A program made the translations under genes and the position numbers. A stretch of DNA of 64,000 nt, taken from the NCBI GenBank assembly GCA_002110485.1, contig MOWL01000047.1, forward strand, positions 1 to 64,000. Reading direction: 5' to 3'. The notes below the pieces were generated by a model, which was not told the DNA's origin, made no database searches, and saw only the letters and a program-made list of their open reading frames with translations. Positions 37,385 to 50,097 of this stretch are shown in pieces. The stretch is from Emergomyces orientalis. Lineage: Eukaryota; Ascomycota; Eurotiomycetes; Onygenales; Ajellomycetaceae. Each line of letters starts with the position of its first letter. Position 1 is the stretch's first letter.

Positions 37385-39250
37385 TCATTTCGGCATCTGC
37401 TCAAAATACTTTTCCCACCCAATCTCCCTCATCTTCGTCCCCTTAACATCCAAATTCTCCACCTTAGCATTTTCCGCATACTCATCCACCTTCCTCCGCA
37501 GCAGCCCATCAAAGGCGCCCAGTATCCGGGCTGCCAGAAGCGCCGCATTGATGCTGTTATTAATACCCACCGTAGCAACGGGGACACCTCTCGGCATTTG
37601 CACAATACTATACAAACTATCAACACCGTCCAGCGAACTCCCCTTTACTGGCACTCCGATAACTGGCAGCGACGTATGTGCTGCTGCCATGCCAGGAAGA
37701 TGCGCAGCACCCCCTGCCGCAGCGATGATTACCTTAATGCCCCGCGAGGCGGCGGTTGAGGCGTACTCGGCCATATAATCAGGAGTGCGGTGCGCGGAAG
37801 TGATGTCAACCTCGGGCTCGATGCCGAAGGTATATTTTAGAAGGTTGAGACCGGGTATCAGCGTTTTGAGGTCGCTGTCAGAACCCATCACTACGCCAAT
37901 GGTGGGTTTAGGTCGGGCGGCGGTCGTCTTGGGTGGATAGAAAAGGACTGGGGATGTAGCCGTGGCGATTATGGTGTCCGTGGGTCCGAGGAGTGGTTGG
38001 ACGAGAGTCTCTGCCTCCCTCATTGTACGTGCGGTGATGGTAATATGGCCCATCTTCCGTCCTGGGCGGGCGGCACCCTTGCTGTAGAGATGGATGCTAG
38101 CATTCGGTATTGAGAGAGCGCGCTCAGCGACTTTGAGGTGTGAGTCTGGTGTTGATCCTCCGAGGATGTTTACCATTATTGCCGGTTCGCGGATTTCGAG
38201 ACTTTGTTGGGGTATGGGGAGGTCGAGGATCGCTCTTAAGTGTGCTTCAAATTGGGAAATAGGGCAGGCTTCGATGGTGTAGTGGCCTGAATTATGAATG
38301 CGGCTGGCAAGTTCGCATAGAAGGAGAGAATCGTCTTCTAAGAGGAACATTTCGACGCCAAATACGCCTTTGCCGTCAAATGCCGCGACCGCATTTCTTG
38401 CCAGCTCTTGCGCTTTCTTGTCAACAGCTTCTGACACGCCTCTTGATGGGGCATATACCAGCTTGCATATTGAGTCTTCTTGGACGGTTTCGACAGTGGG
38501 GTAAGATAAAACGCCGTCCTTAGTTTTCACAACCATGACAGCCAGCTCCTAAAGTGTACAAAAGTCAAAAATAGGCCCTTGTCGTCCATAAAACACGTTC
38601 GACGCTACATACCATTCTAAAGCTTGCCCATTTTTCGGCATAGAGCGGCCGGTTTTTTAGGGCTTCCAAAGCCACCGGGACTGAGGCCCTCGACTTAACA
38701 GTATAATTTCCTAAGGAGAGTATCAGCAGTTGGACACTGCTACAGCAAAATAATAATTTTACAAGAAGTAGCAGCGGATCTTACCTCGACCATCGTAAGC
38801 CAGAGTTTTCGACTTAAGCATAAGTGGATAGCCCAGCTCTTCTCCAATTGCCTCCAACTCCTCCACGGTATTGGATGTCAGCTCCTTATACTCCGCCATC
38901 GGAATACCATACCGGGAGAGATGTTCTTTCTGCGCAAATTTGTCCTGAATAATCCGAATGCTTTGCCAGCTAGGTTGGACCTTGACTTGCCCCTCCACTT
39001 CCTCAAGCGCATAGGTATCCACATGTTCAATCTCCGCAGTAATGACGTCGCACGACTCTGCGAGTCTACGTACCGATGCGCGGTCAGCAAAGGAGCCGGT
39101 GACATGTCCGCTGTGGGCGCTGATTTGTTTTGCGGGGGCATTATCGGTATCCAGAATAGTCATCTGGATATTTAGCCGGTTTGCGGCCTCCATGAGCATT
39201 CTGCCCAATTGGCCTCCGCCAAGGACGCCGACATTGCGAGATGCCAGCAT
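37385..39250 (-). CDS. ADE2: phosphoribosylaminoimidazole carboxylase (purine synthesis)
   Basis: Exons on the - strand: 39250-38785, 38710-38613 and 38548-37385 (575 residues), with introns of 74 and 64 bp, both GT-AG. The N-terminal two thirds are the ATP-grasp PurK-like half (GVLGGGQLGRML at the start, LMLKSKTLAYDGRGNY across the first junction, FLLEDDSLLLCELASRIHNS). The C-terminal part is the PurE-like half (TIGVVMGSDSDL, TSAHRTPDYM, AAAGGAAHLPGMAAAHT). The fused layout and length match fungal Ade2, which carboxylates aminoimidazole ribotide. It is divergent from the glycosidase gene. Confidence 0.95.
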
Positions 39251-39818
39251 CAGAAAAAATTTCGGGTGGTAAAAGTGTTATGTGGTGTGGCTGGTCATGG
39301 ACATGAAATTTGATAAATATTTTTCAGGGAGCTTTCCATCTCCGAGTAGCTGTCCCGCAGTTGAAGTGGTTGTGGTCTAGATGGCGGAAAATCTATGTTC
39401 CCGGCCCCGCCTCAGACAGCGGGACAAACTTTGGGAAAATCTGAAGTCTCCAATTCAACATCGTGGATCGACTTGTGCAAGCAGAAATAGATTTAATTTT
39501 TGTGATTGGCTGAATTGACACGCCAGGTGCTGAGATTGGAGGCTTATCACGAATTTATCCTCGCTTAGTTTTTAAGATTCATTACCACTCATTTATCAGC
39601 AAACTGCATCCACTGATAATCACAAGCTGGTGCATTTAACTAACTTACGTCATTGTTGCATTCCAAGTTTGCTCGTGGGCTGGTTGTAGTATAAGAGACA
39701 TATGCTCCGTACAAAAGGCCAATTCCTCCAAAAATAATCTTGGCGTATTTAATATTACTAGGCGGGCACTTTCTAGCCATTGGTTCTTCATTTCCCTTTT
39801 CTATATTGTTTATTAGCC
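39251..39818. promoter_or_regulatory. divergent promoter of ADE2 and the GH63-like gene
   Basis: 568 bp between two start codons. ATTGG (inverted CCAAT) occurs near 39503 and 39536. A CT-rich leader precedes the + start. Other motifs are not evident. Confidence 0.45.
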
Positions 39819-42800
39819 ATGGTTGTCATCGATAACTCCGAGCACCTTTGCGAAGAGGAAAAACGCCTACACGAGGATCGAAAACGAGCAAAATACTGGA
39901 AAAAATGGGGCCCTTATGTCGCAGAAAGGCAGTGGGCAACAGGTTAGTTACTTCAACGTGATTTGGAGTTCTTCGAGAAGTACACAGCTAACAGCTCGAA
40001 CCCTCCCAGTGCGTGAGGACTACTCGTAAGTGTCTTCTGTAACATCTAAGAAATAACACTTGTTCTAACTAACCAACTCTTACAGTGCGGACGGAGATGC
40101 ATGGAGTTGTAGGTTTTGAATATCCTACACCTAATACGGCATTGGCTTACAGTTTCTCAAAATCCAAGACTTCACATATGATGATGCTAGATCGAGAACT
40201 TTCCGTTGGGGAGAGGATGGAATTGCGGGAGTATCAGATACCCACGGCCTCCAGAATATAGCTTTCGCATTTTGGAATGAGAAAGAGTAAGGTGTGCCTA
40301 TAACCCTTTATATTGGCTGAAAGCTGCTAATTGGACTAGTGATTTTCTAAAAGAAAGGCTATTTGGCCTGTCTAACCCACAAGGAAACCATGGCGAAAGT
40401 ATCAAGGAAGCTCATTTTCACTTGGATAATACTCCAACGGTAAGGCACAAAGTTATTTTGTGATTTTACATACCTGACCGTTTGAATATAGCATTCCTAC
40501 ATGAAATATTTGTACAAATATCCGCAAAAGAAATTTCCTTATGAGGACCTTGTGGAGGAAAATGCAAGGCGTGGGAAACAGGACAGGGAGTACCAGATTC
40601 TTGACACAAGCATTTTTGACGATAATCGGTATTGGGATATATTTATTGAAACGGCAAAGGAGGATGAAGATGAACTGCTCTTTCGTGTCATCGCATACAA
40701 TCGGGGGCCAGAGCCCGCTCCGCTACACATCATTCCACACGTCTGGTTCAGAAACACATGGGGATGGGGCCGCGGAAATGGCGACAAGCCGTCACTTCAA
40801 CAGGTCGGCCCCTTAACGGTCCAGTCAGACCATTCTAACCTCGGTAGCCGATATATTCAACTATCACCTTCACCATCTCCCGATACCACGAAAGAGAACA
40901 TCGTGCCTCATTTGCTCTTTACTGAAAACGAAACCAATACCAAATTACTATTCGGTAAAGAAAATGACCAGCCATACGTCAAGGATGCATTCCATAGGTA
41001 TGTTGTTGACGAAGAAAAGGAGGCCATAAATCCGAAGGGCCAAGGTACCAAATTTGCGGCATGGTATGCTTTCGACGAAGGAGACGGTGTTCCTCCTGGG
41101 GAATGTGCTGTTGTTCGATTCCGCTTATCCAAAAAGAATGACCTCTACGTGGATGAGGAAGTCCTGGATAAAATTATCGAAAAACGCATTGCAGAAGCCG
41201 ACGACTTCTACTACCGTATCAGTCCCTTACCGATGACTGATGATTTGAGGAATATTCAGAGACAGGCTCTTTCGGGAATGATGTGGACAAAACAACATTA
41301 TCAATTTATATGGGACCAATGGGCGGAAGGCGACCCAGGCCTGCCACCACCTCCACCGGAAAGAAAAGCAGTTCGTAACCAGAACTGGAAACATCTGCAT
41401 ATTGATGATGTCCTTTCCATGCCGGATTCATGGGAATATCCTTTTTTCGCTGCATGGGACACTGCTTTTCATTGCATTCCCCTCGCTATGGTGGATCCCG
41501 AATTTGCTAAGAAACAGCTTGATCTCCTTACTAGGGAATGGTACATGCACCCTAATGGACAGATTCCGGCCTACGAATGGAATTTTGGAGATGTTAACCC
41601 CCCCGTACACGCTTGGGCAGTTTTCCGAATCTTCAAAATTGAGAGAAAAATGTATGGACGGCAAGACTTGGACTTCCTGGAAAGGGTGTTCCAAAAATTA
41701 CTCATGAATTTCACGTGGTGGGTTAACAGGAAGGACTCTGAGGGCAAGAATGTTTTCGAAGGTGGTTTCCTGGGCTTGGATAATATTGGTCTTTTTAACA
41801 GATCCGAGCCGTTGCCAACAGGAGGTGTTCTTGAACAGGCTGATAGCACTGGGTGGATGGCATTTTACTGCCTGTCAATGCTTAACATCGCACTGGAATT
41901 GGCAAAGCATCGAAGAATATACGAAGATAGTATGACATTACTTGAACTCTTTTGATTTGTTGTATTTGTTCTAACGATTCTCAGTTGCGTCAAAATTTTT
42001 CGAGCATTTTATTCTGATTAGCGATGCCATGACTTTCAGGACCGGAGACGACCAATCGTCTTTATGGAATGAAGAAGATGGGTAAGCTTTAACAGAACGC
42101 CTAGCGGCCTATATATCCGCTGAAAACTGTATTAATTGTGTCTAGATTCTATTACGATGCAATTTCTTATGGAGGCCCATGGAGTCATCAAATGCCTGTC
42201 AGGTCCCTCGTGGGGTTGATCCCACTCTACGCTGTGCTTACGCTAGAACCAGAGCTTGTCAACAAGTTTCCTGATTTCAAGCGACGCATGAATTGGTTTA
42301 TTGATAACAAATATGACGTCGCTGAGCGTAACATCGCTAGCATGAAGCGTCGCGGCAAGGACGACAGGCTTCTCCTCGCTCTGGTGAGCAAGGAGAGGCT
42401 GGAAAAAATCCTTAAACGAATGCTTGATGAGACCGAATTTCTTGCCGAACATGGTATACGCTCCATGTCGAAATATCATGCCGAGCACCCCTATTCTACG
42501 GAAGTGAATGGCCAGGAGTTTAAAGTAGGATATGTACCAGGTGATTCGGACAGCGGGCTCTTTGGCGGCAATAGTAACTGGAGAGGTCCGATCTGGCTAT
42601 GTGTCAACTTTTTGTTGATTGAGTCGCTTTTAAGGTTTCATATGTTTTACGGAAATTCCTTTCAAATTGAATGTCCAACTGGTTCTGGAGACTATATGAA
42701 TCTAGGGCAAGTGGCTGAGGAAATCCAACATCGTTTACAGCATCTCTTTGTCCGAGGTGATGATGATCGCAGGGCTGTCAATGATGGAAACGACATCCTT

Positions 42801-43370
42801 GACTTTGACCCGCATTGGAAGGATTACCTTTGGTTTCACGAGTTTTTTGACGCGGATACTGGGCGAGGTTTGGGGGCTTCTCATCAATGCGGGTGGACCG
42901 GCCTTATCGCAAAAATGATACATGATACCGGGTATGTATTTAAGATATTGGCGAATATGGGTTGTAGAACGCCAGTTTCACTTGTTAACATTTAATTCCT
43001 AAACAGAATTACATGCCGTCTCCCGCATACTCCACGAACCCCCACTACCGCCGCATCCCACTACTTCGACGATATATTCTCCCGCTTCTCAAAGCCCCGT
43101 CGTTCCAAATCTCCAGTGGTCCGCCGTTCTTCAACCAGCCGCTCCATTGGCCGTCGGAGCAGTTTCGCCAGCACTATACCCGGCGATGAGAGCGTAAGTA
43201 CACACCCACTTGAATTCAGTACCGGGATGCTGAGTGAGGAGGCTACGTCAAACGAATTCGATGGGCAAACCAGAAATCGTATCCATGAGCAGGTTGCGCG
43301 TATAGTGAGGCGAGATTCGGCCGCTGCATATGAGGATGAATTTAAGACTGGAGCTGACGAATCGGAATGA
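39819..43370 (+). CDS. GH63-like glycosidase (YMR196W-type)
   Basis: Nine exons: 39819-39942, 40010-40025, 40086-40108, 40169-40286, 40340-40439, 40492-41929, 41985-42081, 42146-42931 and 43007-43370 (1,021 residues). All junctions are GT-AG and in frame; two exons are only 16 and 23 bases. N-terminal signatures are REDYSADGDAW and RWGEDGIAGVSDTHG; the (alpha/alpha)6-like catalytic part has SWEYPFFAAWDTAFHCIPLA, YEWNFGDVNPPVHAWA and GNSNWRGPIWLCVN. This is the MGH1-like/GH63 glycoside hydrolase family represented by yeast YMR196W, whose substrate is unknown. No signal peptide is seen, so it is probably cytosolic. The C-terminal about 110 residues are Ser/Arg-rich and likely disordered. Confidence 0.9.
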
Positions 43371-43830
43371 TTGGTAAAAATGTGCTCTTTGGCGACGGTA
43401 GTTGGCTGGCTTCGCGAGAGGTTTTATGCATTCATATTCTTTACGTGTACGTGCTAGGGCTAAGATACGTTGGCGAACTAGACATGTCTTTTTGACTGAT
43501 AAAACGGGTGATAATGACTGAAACCGGCTTATCCATTGTTTTGCAACACCATTGTTCCACCCACTCCTTTGGCTATTTGCCTCCTATTTCTCGCGCATGG
43601 TTGAAACTGGCTGAACAAGTTTTTCCAAAGGGCGCTCACGTAACTCGTACTCCGGACACGCGATAATGGTCGCAATTTAGGACACAATGTAGGGCATCCT
43701 TGTACGCTGGATAAATTTTATGTGTTCATTACAAAGAAAATAAGCTGGTGGGGTCCGAAATACGTCAAGGCTAGTGCCCGTGTAACAATTCTTGGAAAGA
43801 GGATCAATAAACACATCCTAGATGTAAACA
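43371..43830. other. spacer after the GH63-like gene
   Basis: 460 bp with the 3' UTR of the glycosidase gene and nothing else recognised. Confidence 0.5.
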
Positions 43831-44542
43831 CTTTGCGGGGGTATTCGTAGTGCGATCATCGTTAGAACGGTATGGCTGCAACATCACAGTCTGCAGAACA
43901 TCAGCTAAATCAGTTAACATCTTGATCCTGAAATGACCATTGCTCCTGAACACAACTCTCCTCCTATCAGAGCCATCAAAACCTGCTTTAACTCCATATT
44001 CTTCTTCTTTTACCGTGTCCTCGTAAGTTTCAGTCCTAATTCAGTCATCATGACCCAACCCCTGCAACTCTGACTTCCAGTACTCTACAAGGCCGTTCAT
44101 CTGAAACCATGTCGGTTCCTGCGCATAGTGCATTTCAACTTCAGACTCAATGAAAGATGTGGGGCATCGGACTGGTTTTGGAAGCTCCGCATTGTAATGA
44201 TCCCAACTCTCAGTTATCCGAACAAGAGCCACCTTTAAGCTGAAAATATTGCCGCTCCACTGCATTTCAGCTCTTTCGACAAGGTTTTGTGTTAGGTGAA
44301 CACTGAATGAGTCTCTCATTCCTGACAAAAATGTCGTTCGTTTAAGCCACCATTAAACACCATATACAGAAATATAGCACTATACGTCTGTGGAGTTCGT
44401 CTACTTGAGATTTCTCCTCTGGGCCGAGTGAGTTGTAGTGATCAGGGAGGGCAGGTTTCACGAGTGTTTGTGGATGAGGGATATCAGGGCTTTGAGCACT
44501 GGAGGATGCCTGTAGCGAATAGAAGTGGGAGCAAGGTCGCAT
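43830..44542 (-). pseudogene. decayed aminoglycoside-phosphotransferase-like (APH/ChoK fold) gene, C-terminal part
   Basis: On the - strand, the piece 44542-44342 (LVKPALPDHYNSLGPEEKSQ) is followed in another frame by 44328-44041 (RDSFSVHLTQNLVERAEMQW, IFSLKVALVRITESWDHYN, EVEMHYAQEPTWFQMNGLVE) and, after a TGA at 44043-44041, by an open tail with RTETYEDTVKEEEYGVKAGF to about 43850. The order and wording match the C-terminal half of the fungal APH-like kinase family, often found in subtelomeric and accessory regions. The TGA sits where tryptophan is expected (GHDD-W-IR). The N-terminal catalytic half is missing or unrecognisable upstream, so the gene is dead. Confidence 0.6.
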
Positions 44543-46067
44543 GTTGCCAATCTATGATGCAAAAAAATCTTTTGGGTTTCCGGGCAAATATATATATTCC
44601 CGGGTGTGAGTTCTGAATATAATCATATAGCTAGCTATGTGTGTGTAGATGGGGTCCCCTTACCTGGGTGGCGCAAAGTCGGTCGATTCTATTCTCTGAG
44701 GGAATCTCCTCCAAAAAGATACAGGGCCACAGCCATGCACTGATCAAAGGAACCGGCTGGACGTATAAGTAAAGAGTTCATCATTAATTCAAATCCTTTC
44801 AATTGGTCAGCAACATGACCGCAAATAAGGACTAAGGCAACAAGCCCACTGCACGGAGATTCCTTTATGAAAATTGAGCTTATGGAAGGTCTCGAGATGC
44901 ATTTTGTGAAACCAAAGGGGGATGCTCTGTTCGATGGGGAGAGATCTAAAAAACCTCTTTACGATCTCATTTTTGCCTTCGTCAAGTCTGCAATAGTCTA
45001 AATATTGCACCAAAGGGAGCAATTGCATGTTCAATCATCAGAGCAGCAACTCAAATTATTTCTATCCTTAGAACTGTCGACGTATTGGATTTGAATTACA
45101 TCCAGGATCATCTTGCATTCACGCTTGTTCAACTCATTCGAAATGGTGGAAAGAAGAATCAATCCAGATCAAGGGACGAACTGATGAAATCGAATCAAAA
45201 GACGCACATTGCATCCCAAAAATCTTGGCTCATATTATGATCGAATTTTCGCTGCACACCTAAATACTTTGAGGCACACATACACTATATGTATTATTTT
45301 TTGTATCCTACAAACATATCTCAATGCTGAGATTAGAGATAGATTAGAATTAGAGGATTAAATATAGAAAATAAAAACCTGAGAATATGAATTAACTGAG
45401 CAGAAACCGATCCTAGGGTCTTACTTAATGTACAGCGTATGTATTGCGCATGAATAGAACAAAAAGTGCGTTTCAAAAAGAAAGAGATATATTTCCTGAA
45501 CCTCCCAGCATCCGCAGCTTTAGTTTATTAGCCTTGGAAAGCGCCTCTTGGAGCTGGAATGGAATATTCCATGGCTCATTGTTTTTTGACTGGAAGATGC
45601 AGGCTTTTTCTGGGACGGTTTGCCTCATATCCGCGCAAATTGGGACGAAGCATTCCGTTTGATGGCCTTGCCAAAGCCAAATCACCGGCCCAGCAATTCA
45701 TTCATATTCTCCGCTTATGGTGTGTCATTTTGGCGGTCACAATTATGCCAACGTTCAATAATTCTCGTTGCTGAAGCATCTCAAGGCACGATCCAGACAG
45801 CGTCGTCGGCTTAAGCATTGTGTCATGTGATATAGAATTTAATCTATACCATTATTGGGTTAGGGGTATTCTAGGTATTCAACACATCTTATATGTAATT
45901 TACACATACAATCTCTGACAGACATATCACGTGGGTACCGATTTAGCAAGACTTCCATATCTTGATTTCAAGCTTCACAAGGATCTCGAGGGACCAACTG
46001 AATATTGAAGCGACATCTAGTCGGAGCAGGCGCTTCATTTTACTACAGCAGACTGCGGTGTTTCGCT
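44543..46067. other. gene-poor stretch, possibly more pseudogene remains
   Basis: About 1.5 kb. Short - strand frames occur at 45034-44807 and 45685-45473, but I cannot tie them to the kinase family or any other. A CACGTG core lies at 45928-45933, 135 bp before the RRG9 start and may belong to its promoter. Confidence 0.45.
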
Positions 46068-46913
46068 ATGTCTGTTTCAATGTCAAAATCAGCTTCATTA
46101 TCCACTGCATCTGCCATGTCAGGATTGTTAAGAAGCTTCGTGGGTGTCCAGCTTTCGCCTCCCGCAGCGTATGGAAAATGCAGCTTGACCACCTCGTGTC
46201 GACGATGTACTACTATTCGTTCGCCAACCAACCTTTGGCAACCTCCTTCAACCCGCTATTTTAGCAAATCTCGCTCAATCCTTTCACCATTAACAGAAAC
46301 TCTTGAGCAGTCATCACCAAGCTACTCTTCGGCCACCAACCCATTACCTCGAAAAGACGAACACAGACCCAAATCCGATCCAGATAATAATAATAATCCC
46401 GCTTCTAAATCGACTATCAGAAGCTCTCGTTCCATTCCAAAGCGCGCTGCAAAGACAAAGGCCCCGCGCTATTCAAAACCTGCAACACATAAGCCAGAGA
46501 AGTCAGAGAGGTCAGAGAGGTCAGATACGCCTCGAGAACTAGAACCTTGGCAAATACAAAAGCGGGCTTTGAAGAAGAAGTTCCCGGACGGATGGAATCC
46601 GCGAAAGCGCCTTCATCCAGATACCCTCGATACGATCCGACATTTACACCAACAGGACCCAACCAAATATTCCACCCCGGTACTCGCGCAGGAATACAAA
46701 GTGTCTCCAGAAGCAATTCGGCGCATCTTGAAAAGCAAATGGCAACCGAGTGCGGATATTGCTGCCGAACGGCGGGAACGATGGGAAAAACGACGGAAAA
46801 GAATTTGGAATCAACTGGCGGAAATTGGGGTTCGACCGCAGAGGCCGAGCTTTGCTGATGTTTCGGATACCAAGGTCCTTGACAGAAAGTCCCGTAAAAC
46901 CGGTTCAAAGTGA
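46068..46913 (+). CDS. RRG9: required for respiratory growth protein 9, mitochondrial
   Basis: Single exon, 281 residues from the ATG at 46068; the frame is open for 63 bases upstream but without ATG. The N-terminus is basic and Ser/Thr-rich (mitochondrial). The neugrin/RRG9 core sits at residues about 160-255: PWQIQKRALKKKFPDGW, NPRKRLHPDTLDTIRHLH, STPVLAQEYKVSPEAIRRIL, KSKWQPSADIAAERRERWEK. In yeast Rrg9 is needed for mitochondrial genome maintenance. A 9-bp tandem repeat (about 46499-46525) codes KSERSERSD just before the core. The C-terminus is short and basic. Confidence 0.9.
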   Translation: MSVSMSKSASLSTASAMSGLLRSFVGVQLSPPAAYGKCSLTTSCRRCTTIRSPTNLWQPPSTRYFSKSRSILSPLTETLEQSSPSYSSATNPLPRKDEHRPKSDPDNNNNPASKSTIRSSRSIPKRAAKTKAPRYSKPATHKPEKSERSERSDTPRELEPWQIQKRALKKKFPDGWNPRKRLHPDTLDTIRHLHQQDPTKYSTPVLAQEYKVSPEAIRRILKSKWQPSADIAAERRERWEKRRKRIWNQLAEIGVRPQRPSFADVSDTKVLDRKSRKTGSK

Positions 46914-47537
46914 TATGGCTGGATATAGAACTTTTGGAGTGGAGGAGTTCAAGGAAGCGACTATGAAATTCATTAACTCTTCGTGATTGATATTCTGGAC
47001 TAGGAAGTGGGCTCTTGAAGCATAGGATAGAGAGGCCTTAAACATGTATTATATGAAATTATATCCCGATGTTGTAATATATACCCTTTATCATTCCTAT
47101 ACCATGATGCAGCCTCATGACATCCATGGATGGAGTTAAATAGTAAGCTTTTGGAACAGCGGGTGGACACTGTAAAAGGTTAAAGTCTGCCCGCCACAAG
47201 TAACGCTAAGCGCTTCAGCCACATTTCCGCGATAAACGCCTCATCTCCAACTGCACCCTTGACAAAGGCTGAGCTCACTTTGTCACGGACATCCTCGTTG
47301 CCGATTTTTATGACGATATTATTTGCGATAAGCGTTCACTCCTAGCTCCTGTGATGTTCTCTTACGCTTCTTTGGATTCTTTCCTATTTTCCGCTACGGG
47401 AGCATGCCCCCTCTCGTAGCACCCCTACAGCATTCCACTCGACTAGTTCCCGACAACCACCGCATCCCGGAGCTGCGTGGTGGAGCTTTAAGAAAAAATA
47501 ACCGTCCGCCGATGCGGTGATATATTCCGCCCTCGTC
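46914..47537. other. spacer between RRG9 and RGP1
   Basis: 624 bp with the RRG9 3' UTR and RGP1 promoter; no specific motif recognised. Confidence 0.5.
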
Positions 47538-50097
47538 ATGCAGTCAGATGTTCAGGTGTTCGTGCGATGGAAAGAGCAAACTATTTTCGCTGGAGAGGAT
47601 GTCGAATGCACCATAACCTTCAAAAATGTTACCCCGAGTGACTTGAGCACAGACCTCAGTGCATCCCAGAAGCACTCCAGACGAGGCTCGCGCCCTATGA
47701 ATGGAGTTGTCAATGGAGGAAACTATTCACCCGCGAAATCCTTGAACCCATTTTCCTTCAATAATCGACGTTCGGGAGCCCCAAGCCCTCGGAATAGACC
47801 ACATGGTTTCGACAAGTCTCATCGGACGGCTGCGTCTATGAGTTCCCCGCTCGCCCTAAGCCACAGTTTCCCCCCAACCACGGCCAACAAAAATGGCGTT
47901 CAAGCTCCGGGTCACAAACACAAGAGATCTGTTTCGATCATATCCCTAGAACCTGAACAGCAAGGAGCGCCACCCGTCAACCAGAGGGCAGGAAGAACCC
48001 ATTCTAGATCCGCAAGCTTTCAGGTATTTTCGAAGAGGAATGAGTTGTATGGAGAGAACTCTCATCCGGGTAATTCTCCCTTATTTAATATACAAAATAC
48101 ATTCGATTCTAATATAACAACATATTGCAGCTTCACGCCCCTCGAACTACCGCTTTGCGTCGAATGATTCAACGCCAAATTTGTCATTTCCTAATCATAA
48201 AAGCGGTTTAGATCATGCTCGGCTACCCACACGTTCTCAATCAGAAATATCGAGCCCGATTCAGCGGGATCCGGGACGACGCCCGCCTCCCCTCCCTACC
48301 GATTTTAAATTTCCACAAGCACCTCCCACACCCAGTGATACCCTATCTAGCACAAATGTTTCCCCTGTTTCCACCGCTCCAGCCGCCTTAAATACGAAGG
48401 ATGTTCCAATCTTAGAGCCACCTACTCGCTTAGCTCCTGCTACAAAAATACTCTCCAACTCTAGCATGAATGGGAGTACTCGAAGCAGCGGAGAGTTCTA
48501 TTCCATGAGCAACAACTCAACCGAGACACTCGAGTCCGAGTATGTGGCATATACTACGAATAAATCCCAGCTGCCGATCCGGCATAGGCGGCATTATTCC
48601 AACATGGAAGCAGTTGGGAAAATTAGTAAAACCAATTCCCAGACACTTCTTATGGGTTACGCCCAAATTAGCGCCTCCTTTACCGTGGATGGGTCGTTAA
48701 TAAATCAAGCTCTATTCGAGGAAGTGAAACGCAAAGGCGTTGTAGGAAATCCATCAAAAAGCGACGTTCCTCGCAAAGCTGAGAAGGCCAGGAATGGGTT
48801 TTGGGGAACACTTGGGGGATGGAATAATTTGAGCGATTCGTTATCTACATTACTTTCCAGTGGTGAGCTCGATGGATTAAGGGACATGAGGGGTGTTGCC
48901 TCCTCCCAGTCTATCCCTTTGCTTTCCACGCCGCAGTCTCTCTTATTTGTAGACTTGCGGTTGAATCCAGGCGAGGAAAAAACGTTTTCCTTTGCATTTA
49001 CCTTACCCAGGGGCTTACCAGCGAGCCACAAGGGGAAAGCAATCAAAGTTTCTTATAATTTGGTCATTGGCACCCAACGAGCGATAAATCCAAAAGAACC
49101 CCAAAAGGTCCATCGAATAAATATTCCGTTCCGGGTCCTCAGTGGAGTTGATGGTGAGTGCGGCCTCTTTTTTCCAACGCGCTGTATTGACTATTACTTA
49201 CAAATCATATAAGCCCAAGGTGGTGTTCTTGGTCACGACTTGATGAGACCGTACGTGTTGCTTCGAGACGAAGCTCGTGTACAAAAGATCGAAAACGTTC
49301 CCACACGACCCCCTAAAGAAAAGAGTATCAGCGCAAAATCGTGGACCTCGGCTTCGGAGTTTCTATCTTACGTCGATGAGATTTTGGATCGTCGTGTTAG
49401 GCGCGAATCTTTCAACTCGTTAACATCCACAATAGACCCTCACCAAAGTGTCTTTTCCCCCACAGGACAATTCTCCTGTAAAGACGCAATCGAATTAGCC
49501 ATTCTACGAAGCAACCAGTCATCGACTTCAGACCGAAGTGCGAACAGGTTTGAGATAACTCGCAATGGACGACGTATCGCAGTTATAATACTGAACCGAC
49601 CAGCTCATAGGCTAGGAGAGACGGTTATTGCCACCATCGATTTCTCAGACTCCGCATTACCTTGCTACTCGCTACGAGGGTCACTTGAAACGACTGAGAA
49701 GGTCAGCCCGACGATTGCCCTCCGATCTAGCGCAAGTATTACACGCGCGACGCGGAAAATCCACGCCAGCTGCTTCGAAAACACACTATTCGCTACGAGA
49801 GTGGTTTTTACACCCTCAATTCCCGTTTCCGCGACACCTACTATTATCACTTCAGGAGTAAATCTTGAATGGGAGCTCCGCTTCGAATTCGTAACTTGCA
49901 GCGTCGTTGACGATGATGAGGTTGGGGCATCTGGAATCGACCTGTTGGAGAAAGTGGAACGGGATGATAGGGGCACTGTCTTGGCGTCGTTGGAGAGTTT
50001 GTCCTGTGAATCTTTTGAAGTTGTGATTCCACTGACTGTATATGGAGGCAGTGTTCGAGAGCCCGCTGGGGAGGACCTGCAAGGAGTTCCAATCTAG
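47538..50097 (+). CDS. RGP1: Rgp1-family Golgi guanine-nucleotide exchange subunit
   Basis: Exons 47538-48069, 48131-49153 and 49214-50097 (812 residues), introns 61 and 60 bp, GT-AG, each phase 1. The N-terminus (DVQVFVRWKEQTIFAGEDVE) starts an arrestin-like beta domain typical of Rgp1; long Ser/Pro-rich inserts (residues about 55-250) follow. The middle recovers with YAQISASFTVDGSLI and GEEKTFSFAFTLPRGLPASH; the end has FEITRNGRRIAVIILNRPAH and LGETVIATIDFSDSALPCYS. In yeast Rgp1 with Ric1 activates the Rab Ypt6 at the Golgi. The length excess over yeast lies in the disordered inserts. Confidence 0.87.
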
